Below, one piece after another: positions 6,775 through 6,810 of a stretch of DNA of 6,810 nucleotides (position 1 is the stretch's first letter; every line of letters starts with the position of its first letter). Made by a program: the position numbers and the translations under genes. The notes under the pieces were generated by a model. That model ran no database searches. It was not told where the DNA came from and saw only the letters and a list, made by a program, of their open reading frames with translations. The DNA comes from Bacteroidota bacterium (GTDB taxonomy: Bacteria > Bacteroidota > Bacteroidia > Chitinophagales > Chitinophagaceae), in contig JAPLER010000129.1 in NCBI GenBank assembly GCA_026391115.1, forward strand, positions 8,864 to 15,673. Reading direction: 5' to 3'.

Positions 6775-6810
6775 ATTGTTTTTTTTTTTTTTTTACATTT
6801 TCTGTCAGCA
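6771..6810 (-). CDS. mutY: End of the upstream MutY frame (catalytic/iron-sulfur part), shifted out of frame
   Basis: Read from the right edge on the minus strand in a second frame, the sequence gives ADRKC, five lysines, TI and a TGA at 6771-6773. The ADRKC would fit the last cysteine of the MutY iron-sulfur motif (CxxC-x5-C), which in the family lies about ten residues before the LPVK linker. With 14 or 17 A instead of 16, this frame would join smoothly to NNLIDRLPVKEKK. Only about a dozen codons are visible, so the assignment rests on position and the single Cys. The other two frames give TGA after one codon or a Lys run with no Cys. Confidence 0.45.
   Translation of the reverse strand, partial: ADRKCKKKKKTI
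6779..6794 (-). repeat. A16 homopolymer (minus-strand sense) inside mutY
   Basis: There are sixteen uninterrupted T on the plus strand, which are A in the mutY reading direction. It is the longest single-base run in the window; the next I saw is T9 at about 3846-3854 in the PAP2 gene. It lies exactly at the junction between the iron-sulfur/catalytic region and the 8-oxoG-recognition domain and is the point where the reading frame changes. Such a tract is prone to replication slippage, transcriptional slippage and sequencing or assembly miscounts. Confidence 0.9.

Overview
The window looks like part of a Bacteroidota chromosome, possibly Chitinophagales. The evidence is strongly AT-rich DNA (about one third G+C by eye), start codons generally without Shine-Dalgarno sequences, a type IX secretion (T9SS) sorting domain on one secreted protein, and a giant PKD-repeat surface protein. 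There are no rRNA or tRNA genes, insertion sequences or CRISPR arrays.

Layout. Positions 1-3174 (minus strand) hold the first 1058 codons of a very large exported protein. It has a signal peptide, an N-terminal Ig-like domain and eleven PKD repeats with a period of about 82 residues, and it runs off the left edge with no stop codon. Positions 3175-3372 are a divergent intergenic spacer. Positions 3373-3975 (plus) encode a 200-residue membrane protein of the PAP2 superfamily with sphingomyelin-synthase-like active-site motifs. Positions 4068-6368 (plus) encode a 766-residue secreted pectate-lyase-like right-handed beta-helix protein ending in a T9SS type A sorting domain. A very clean intrinsic terminator lies at 6395-6423, inside the coding sequence of the convergent gene. 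That gene, on the minus strand from 6355 to the right edge, is mutY (A/G-specific adenine DNA glycosylase). Only its C-terminal 8-oxoG-recognition domain is readable in frame, because a run of 16 A (6779-6794, minus-strand sense) breaks the frame between this domain and the catalytic part upstream.

The four genes show no obvious shared pathway. The PKD protein and the lyase are both cell-surface or secreted products, and T9SS is likely for both but seen only for the lyase. The PAP2 protein is a lipid-head-group enzyme and mutY is DNA-repair housekeeping. The points most worth following up are the mutY homopolymer frameshift, the terminator embedded antisense in mutY, and the two-domain higher-order duplication in the PKD array.
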